Of a stretch of 11,188 bases of DNA, positions 6,962 to 11,188 are shown one piece after another (the first letter of the stretch is position 1; the number at the start of each line of letters is the position of its first letter). The DNA lies in contig PCAH01000119.1 in NCBI GenBank assembly GCA_002730485.1, positions 1-11,188 of the forward strand, in the 5' to 3' direction. Source of the stretch: Dehalococcoidia bacterium (lineage in GTDB: Bacteria > Chloroflexota > Dehalococcoidia > UBA3495). The position numbers and the translations under genes are program-made. A model generated the notes under the pieces. The model was given only the letters and a program-made list of their open reading frames with translations, ran no database searches and was not told where the DNA came from.

Positions 6962-8008
6962 ATGACCAGCAGCAAAGTCCGCCTGACTGAACTCTCCCAC
7001 TGCGCCGGTTGAGCCGCTAAGCTCAGCCAGGAGGACCTGGTTCAGGTCCTGAAGCACCTACCCATGGTCAGCCATCCGGATCTTCTGGTTGGAAATGACA
7101 CAGGGGATGACGCGGCCGTTTACCGGCTGGATAACAACACGGCCATAATCGTGACCGTGGACTTCTTCACGCCCATCACCGACGACCCATACGAGTTTGG
7201 TTCAGTGGCTGCGGCCAACTCCCTGAGTGATGTCTACGCCATGGGCGGCAAGCCCCTGGTGGCCTTGAACGTTGTCGGCTTCCCCGCTGAATTGGCGGTG
7301 GACATGCTGGGCGACGTTCTGAAGGGCGGCTACGACAAGGCTACGGAAGCTGGATGTTTGATCGTGGGCGGACATACGGTGGATGACGCAGAACCAAAGT
7401 ATGGACTCTCCGTTGTCGGCCTGGTTGAACCCGGCAAAGAGGTATCAAACGCCAACGCCCAACCCGGAGACGTACTGGTTCTCACCAAGCCCATCGGGAC
7501 CGGGATAATCACCACCGGTTGCAAGCAGGGGGTTACGCCAGACGCCATATTGAAGAATGCCGTGGATGTCATGGCCACCCTGAACAAGGGCGCAGCGGAG
7601 GCCATGATGCGGGTGGGGATCAACTCCTGCACCGATATCACAGGCTTCGGGCTCATGGGCCACCTACGCGGTATGACCAGGGGCAGCAATGTCGGCGCCG
7701 TTATCAAGGCGTCCGACGTTCCTGTGCTCCCAGGTGTGTGGGAATTGCTGGAAAAGAACGTTGTCCCGGGAGGCACCTTCCGCAACATGAACGGTGTTGA
7801 TGATTCGGTGGACTGGGACGATGACATCTCCGACCAACAACGCCTGCTACTCTGCGACGCCCAAACATCCGGCGGTCTCCTGATCTCAGTGGCGAAAGAG
7901 AAAGTCGACCAGCTGGTATCGGAGCTGGAAACCTCCGGTGTGGAGACCAGGGCTGTGGTCGGCGGGATCACCTCAGAGAATTCAGGTCGTATCCACGTGA
8001 CCGCCTAA
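6962..8008 (+). CDS. selD: Selenide, water dikinase; selenocysteine-containing
   Basis: SelD makes selenophosphate from selenide and ATP, the selenium donor for selenocysteine tRNA and selenouridine. The full protein is 348 residues, close to the usual ~347, and begins MTSSKVRLTELSHCAG followed by U17 and AAKL. This aligns with the E. coli active-site region around SHGAGCGCK, where Cys17 is catalytic and Lys20 follows; here residue 17 is encoded by TGA and Lys20 is kept. Other family marks: GNDTGDDAAVY (44-54, ATP/Mg site), TVDFFTPITDDPYEFG, GGHTVDD (136-142), TKPIGTGI, TGFGLMGH (227-234) and CDAQTSGG (298-305). A hairpin with a G-first loop lies 27 bases beyond the TGA, as a bacterial SECIS should. 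Calling the gene from ATG 7064 would remove the whole catalytic segment. The genome must also carry selA, selB and selC, which are not in this window. Confidence 0.93.
7010..7012 (+). other. Selenocysteine codon (UGA) at residue 17 of SelD
   Basis: The TGA is in frame with both the upstream ATG 6962 and the downstream SelD body. It sits exactly at the catalytic cysteine position of E. coli SelD (residue 17), and there is no other stop between 6962 and 8006. Position, frame and the following hairpin together support recoding to selenocysteine. Confidence 0.9.
7032..7050 (+). promoter_or_regulatory. Bacterial SECIS hairpin of selD
   Basis: AGGACCTG (7032-7039) pairs perfectly with CAGGTCCT (7043-7050) around a three-base loop GTT (7040-7042). 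The loop begins with G followed by T and lies 27 bases after the TGA, inside the roughly 16-37 base range reported for bacterial SECIS elements that bind SelB. An alternative fold, CCAGG / CCTGG at 7027-7040, is weaker. Confidence 0.75.
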
Positions 8009-8097
8009 GACTTTACACGACCGCTTTTTCTGCCTGCGATATGGGTGGTAAACTGGCACTCGCGGGCAATTGACTAGATTAAAAAGGGCCATAATCA

Positions 8098-8709
8098 ATG
8101 AAGCGACCTGACCAAGTGAAGACAGCTCCCGATCAGGGCATGGGCGACCGCGTACCACCGGGACAATTCCTGACCACCAAGTTCCCCGTTCTGACCTACG
8201 GATCTGAACCGACAATCGATATCGACACCTGGGAGATTCGGGTGTTTGGACTGGTAGAACAAGAGATAACCCTTAACTGGGAGCAGTTCTCCCAACTGAA
8301 TTGGACCTCAACCGTGGCAGACTTCCACTGCGTAACCCAGTGGAGCCAACTGGACAACCACTGGGAAGGCGTTACCTTCGCTGATTTGGTTGCTCCTGCC
8401 GGACCAAAACCTGAAGCCAAGTTTGTGATGGCCCACTGCTACGGTGGCTACACCACCAATCTGCCGTTTGACCTGGCCATGGAAGAAGGTCTGCTAGCCC
8501 ATAAACAGGAAGGCGAACCCATGGGCGCCAGCCACGGTTGGCCGCTGCGGCTGATCGTTCCCAGCATCTATGCCTGGAAGAGCGCCAAGTGGATCAACGG
8601 TATCGAGTTAATTCCAAAAGACCTGCCTGGTTTCTGGGAACAACGCGGGTATCACAATGATGGCGATCCCTGGAAAGAGGAACGTTTCTGGCCGGAATTG
8701 ACCAAGTAG
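8098..8709 (+). CDS. Sulfite-oxidase-like molybdopterin oxidoreductase
   Basis: A 203-residue protein of the sulfite oxidase / MsrP molybdopterin-binding fold, reduced to the single cofactor domain. The key mark is ADFHCVTQWS, with Cys78 as the expected molybdenum ligand. It is followed by WEGVTFADL, the MAHCYGGYTTNLP strand, GWPLRLIVPSIYAWKSAKWI and the closing WEQRGYHNDGDPW typical of the family. No twin-arginine or other signal peptide is present (MKRPDQVKTAPDQG), so it is predicted cytoplasmic, like the YuiH-type members. No heme or dimerisation domain is present. It starts 89 bases after selD in the same direction; the ribosome site (AAAGGG, 8084-8089) is modest. The true substrate of this short cytoplasmic branch is not known. 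Confidence 0.85.
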   Translation: MKRPDQVKTAPDQGMGDRVPPGQFLTTKFPVLTYGSEPTIDIDTWEIRVFGLVEQEITLNWEQFSQLNWTSTVADFHCVTQWSQLDNHWEGVTFADLVAPAGPKPEAKFVMAHCYGGYTTNLPFDLAMEEGLLAHKQEGEPMGASHGWPLRLIVPSIYAWKSAKWINGIELIPKDLPGFWEQRGYHNDGDPWKEERFWPELTK

Positions 8710-8734
8710 TCTCAGGGATAAAACCAAGCAACAA

Positions 8735-8768
8735 AAAAGAGGGGCGGCTGGATTGCCGCCCCTCTTTT
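8735..8768. terminator. Bidirectional intrinsic terminator
   Basis: The 14-base arms AAAAGAGGGGCGGC (8735-8748) and GCCGCCCCTCTTTT (8755-8768) are perfectly complementary around a six-base loop. A T-rich run follows on the + strand, and an A-run on the left arm serves the minus strand. It separates the convergent sulfite-oxidase-like and zinc-ribbon genes. Confidence 0.88.
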
Positions 8769-8803
8769 GTTTTAGTCTTAATCGTCCGGAGATGCTCTGG
8801 CGA

Positions 8804-9022
8804 TTAGGCTGCTTCGCGAGCCTTTTTCCGACGCTTCCTAGGTGCTTTGGGAGCGTCAATCACGAATGTTTCGCCATTCATATATGGCGCGTTGTCCACT
8901 TGAGGTTCGCTCGGTAACTCGCGCATATATCCACACTGGATACAGCTGAGAAACTTACCGTCAACATCCTCTCCTGAAATTAGATCGCCGTGGCATTTTG
9001 GACATTCCTTCAAGTACATCAT
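8804..9022 (-). CDS. Small zinc-ribbon protein with basic tail
   Basis: A 72-residue protein, not assigned to a named family. It has a four-cysteine zinc ribbon near the N-terminus (ECPKCHGDL and CIQCGY: Cys7, Cys10, Cys27, Cys30), a variable acidic middle, and a strongly basic C-terminal tail (PKAPRKRRKKAREAA). Zinc ribbon plus basic tail suggests nucleic-acid or ribosome binding, but this is inference. ATG 9022 is chosen because AAGGG lies just upstream; an upstream TTG at 9043 would add seven residues (MNRKGPI). The gene is divergent from hspR and shares its 150-base upstream region, so its expression could respond to the same regulator. Confidence 0.75.
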   Translation of the reverse strand: MMYLKECPKCHGDLISGEDVDGKFLSCIQCGYMRELPSEPQVDNAPYMNGETFVIDAPKAPRKRRKKAREAA

Positions 9023-9073
9023 TATGGGCCCTTTTCTGTTCAACCTCTCCGAATATATTGTTTCGCCAGTGCT

Positions 9074-9171
9074 GAGTCATCAACGACTCTATATATAGAC
9101 TATCAACTGTGTAGTCTAAAGTCACGTTATTCTGACTGTTTCACTTAATTTGACACGCTTCGTATCAGACT
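9074..9171. promoter_or_regulatory. Candidate operator region between the zinc-ribbon gene and hspR
   Basis: Two inverted repeats stand here: GAGTC-N6-GACTC (9074-9089) and TAGACTA-N9-TAGTCTA (9096-9118). Seven GACT/AGTC tetramers occur between 9075 and 9171, where fewer than one is expected by chance. The first repeat resembles the core of the HAIR element known for HspR (CTTGAGT-N7-ACTCAAG) but is not an exact match. HspR autoregulation is the natural guess. Confidence 0.4.
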
Positions 9172-9178
9172 GTATCAT
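9150..9178 (+). promoter_or_regulatory. Sigma70-type promoter of the hspR gene
   Basis: Perfect TTGACA (9150-9155), a 17-base spacer and TATCAT (9173-9178, one mismatch) form a near-ideal housekeeping promoter. Transcription should begin near 9185, so the ATG at 9179 next to the -10 box is not in the mRNA and cannot be the start codon. Confidence 0.65.
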
Positions 9179-9334
9179 ATGGTGAGTTGCCAGTCAACGC
9201 TGGCCAACGATGGAAGAAACAACGGGAAGACCGGCTCGCTATCTGAGGATATTTCTTCCGAACGTCGATGTGGTCTTATGAATCAACGATCAGACGAACA
9301 TTCAAAGGGACAACGGGGAACCAGAGTCGAGAAC

Positions 9335-9790
9335 ATGTCCGACCCATCGGATCAACTGCCGCCACCACGCCCTGAAAACACCGAGCTTTCGTCCACTGCG
9401 CCAGGTGTTGACCCGGGCGCGGACGACCAAGCGGTGATTGAAGTCGAGGGCGTCTACATCATCAGTGTGGCCGCACGAATCCTGGACATGCACCCTCAGA
9501 CTCTGCGAAAGTACGAAAGGCTGGGTCTGATAAACCCAGGCCGGACCATTGGAATGCTCCGGCTGTATTCGATTCAGGACATTAAAAAGGTCCGCTTGAT
9601 CAGATATCTTTCCGATGAATTGGGCCTCAACCTGGCCGGAGTTGAATTTGCCCTGGCCGCCTTCGATAATATGTCGGCCATCAAACAGCGGATCAATGGT
9701 CGGCTGGAAGGAATTCCGGCAGCACAGCAGGTGGTCCAAGAAGAGATGGACCTCTTGTTCGAGAGCCTGAACCTTCCAAACGACCGGTAG
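9335..9790 (+). CDS. hspR: MerR-family heat-shock repressor, HspR-like
   Basis: A winged-helix MerR-type regulator. The DNA-binding part VYIISVAARILDMHPQTLRKYERLGLINPGRT, then MLRLYSIQDIKKVRLIRYL and ELGLNLAGVEFAL, is characteristic of HspR, the repressor of dnaK operons that uses DnaK as co-repressor. The C-terminal helix (QQVVQEEMDLLFESLNL) completes it. The frame is open from 9179, but the promoter ends at 9178, so a later start is needed. ATG 9335 (152 residues, beginning MSDPSDQLPPP) gives a family-like length; ATG 9278 (171 codons) is possible. Neither has a strong ribosome site. The 35-40 residue Pro/Asp-rich leader before the HTH is probably disordered. The gene is followed after 85 bases by grpE and then dnaK, the target operon. 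Confidence 0.82.
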   Translation: MSDPSDQLPPPRPENTELSSTAPGVDPGADDQAVIEVEGVYIISVAARILDMHPQTLRKYERLGLINPGRTIGMLRLYSIQDIKKVRLIRYLSDELGLNLAGVEFALAAFDNMSAIKQRINGRLEGIPAAQQVVQEEMDLLFESLNLPNDR

Positions 9791-9840
9791 AAAAGAGATT
9801 TACGCGTCAATGCACCGCGCAGAAGTACGCCGAAAGATAA

Positions 9841-9862
9841 TCAGACCTATTAGTCAGACCTA
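9841..9862 (+). repeat. Tandem 9-base repeat upstream of grpE
   Basis: TCAGACCTA occurs at 9841-9849 and again at 9854-9862, a 13-base period, directly before the grpE ribosome site (AGGGG, 9862-9866). It could be a regulator or RNA-binding site, or chance. Confidence 0.45.
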
Positions 9863-9875
9863 GGGGAATGCCTTA

Positions 9876-10565
9876 ATGGCAACAGGACCAGGCGAATCAG
9901 ACGGCCAGACAGAAGATCCAAATGGCCATCCAGAGAACTCCTCAGGAAACCAAGGAGACAACCCTGAAGAAAACTCAGGAGACCCGGGTGAACAAGCTGG
10001 AAGCCCTGGACTTGAGCAGGAACTGGAAGAGCTCCTGGCTCAGGCCGCCGTTGACTTGGACAGCCTCCCAGTGGAGGAGCAGGTGAGTTTACTAAAGACA
10101 CGTCTTGAACAGGCTGAGAAAGAGGCCGCAGAGAACCTGGACACCGCCCAACGGGCCCAGGCAGAGATGGTCAACTTTCGACGCCGAACTGACGAAGACC
10201 GTATCGCCAACAGCAAATATGCCAACAGCCGCCTGATCTCCAACGTCCTACCGGTGTTGGAGGAGTTGGAATTGGCAATCGGCCATGCAGAATCAAATGG
10301 CAACGGATCAATCGACGCTCTATTGGAAGGAATCAAGCTGATTCAGCGTAAACTGACCGGCGTGCTAGAATCCGAGGGACTGGCGGCGATCGAAGCCGTT
10401 GGACTGATGTTCAACCCGTTGGAGCACGAAGCCCTGGGAACCGAGGAAACCACTGAGGTTGAGCCAGGATACATCACTCAAATCATCAGACCCGGATTCC
10501 GGTTGCATGACCGGGTAATCAGCCCGGCCCAGGTCATGGTGGCCAGAGCACCCCAAGCAGGCTAA
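9876..10565 (+). CDS. grpE: Nucleotide exchange factor GrpE
   Basis: GrpE releases ADP from DnaK and so drives the chaperone cycle. The 229-residue protein has a disordered N-terminus of about 45 residues rich in Gly, Asn, Asp and Glu (for example GNQGDNPEENSGDPGEQ). A long coiled-coil dimerisation helix follows (residues ~46-140, with FRRRTDEDRI at 101-110). The C-terminal beta-wing shows the family signature FNPLEHEALG, then EVEPGYITQIIRPGFRLHDRVISPAQVMVA. AGGGG precedes the ATG by nine bases. The low-complexity tail at the front is longer than in E. coli GrpE (197 aa), which accounts for the extra length. It lies between hspR and dnaK. Confidence 0.93.
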   Translation: MATGPGESDGQTEDPNGHPENSSGNQGDNPEENSGDPGEQAGSPGLEQELEELLAQAAVDLDSLPVEEQVSLLKTRLEQAEKEAAENLDTAQRAQAEMVNFRRRTDEDRIANSKYANSRLISNVLPVLEELELAIGHAESNGNGSIDALLEGIKLIQRKLTGVLESEGLAAIEAVGLMFNPLEHEALGTEETTEVEPGYITQIIRPGFRLHDRVISPAQVMVARAPQAG

Positions 10566-10653
10566 GTAGACTGACCAAAACCGGTCAATCAAGAAAGACA
10601 GACAGATAATCATCCAAACATATTGAGATAGTCACCAGTGCGTGAGAAATTAG

Positions 10654-11188
<535 letters not shown>

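Noticed and set aside
7330..7971. Long open frame (213 codons) on the minus strand
   Set aside because: It lies opposite selD, has Ser/Pro/Thr-rich shadow composition and no ribosome site; selD is certain on the + strand.

Overview
The window is bacterial, moderately GC-rich chromosomal DNA with GGAGG-type ribosome sites and short intergenic gaps. Three features narrow the host: a selD gene read through an in-frame UGA (so the cell makes selenocysteine), an HspR-type repressor next to grpE-dnaK, and flavin- and molybdenum-dependent oxidoreductases beside a SnoaL-like protein. HspR control is typical of Actinobacteria, Chloroflexota and Deinococcus-Thermus. The LLM flavin oxidoreductase and hydroxyacid oxidase would suit a Chloroflexota genome such as the SAR202 group, but that placement is an inference and was not tested.

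Layout. Positions 21-2786 (+): a probable catabolic operon of an FMN-dependent alpha-hydroxy-acid oxidase, an NHL-repeat beta-propeller protein, a SnoaL-like ester cyclase whose start is broken by a one-base frameshift, and a 79-residue protein of unknown function. Positions 2787-3760: more AT-rich and decayed. It holds the front half of a TSPPYN DNA methyltransferase joined out of frame to the tail of what looks like an MvaI/BcnI-type restriction endonuclease, as if one internal deletion had collapsed a restriction-modification pair. A perfect 20-bp-stem terminator (3775-3826) closes it. Positions 3839-5335 (-): an MFS drug-type transporter. It is divergent from 5636-6811 (+), an LLM-class flavin oxidoreductase with a strong sigma70-type promoter. 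Positions 6962-8008 (+): selD, whose catalytic residue 17 is encoded by UGA with a bacterial SECIS-like hairpin just downstream. Ordinary ORF calling starts about 100 bases too late and loses the active site. Positions 8098-8709 (+): a cytoplasmic sulfite-oxidase-like molybdopterin protein, followed by a second bidirectional terminator. Positions 8804-9022 (-): a small zinc-ribbon protein. It is divergent from the heat-shock cluster hspR (ending 9790), grpE (9876-10565) and dnaK (10663 to the window edge, incomplete).

How the parts work together. HspR, GrpE and DnaK form the classic repressor/chaperone feedback loop, with HspR using DnaK as co-repressor. The DNA upstream of hspR has a near-consensus promoter and a dense set of GACT/AGTC half-sites that could be its operator. 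SelD supplies selenophosphate for selenocysteine synthesis and is itself a selenoprotein, so selenium supply feeds back on its own synthesis. None of the eleven intact genes whose stop is visible ends in TGA, which is notable in a UGA-recoding genome although the sample is small.
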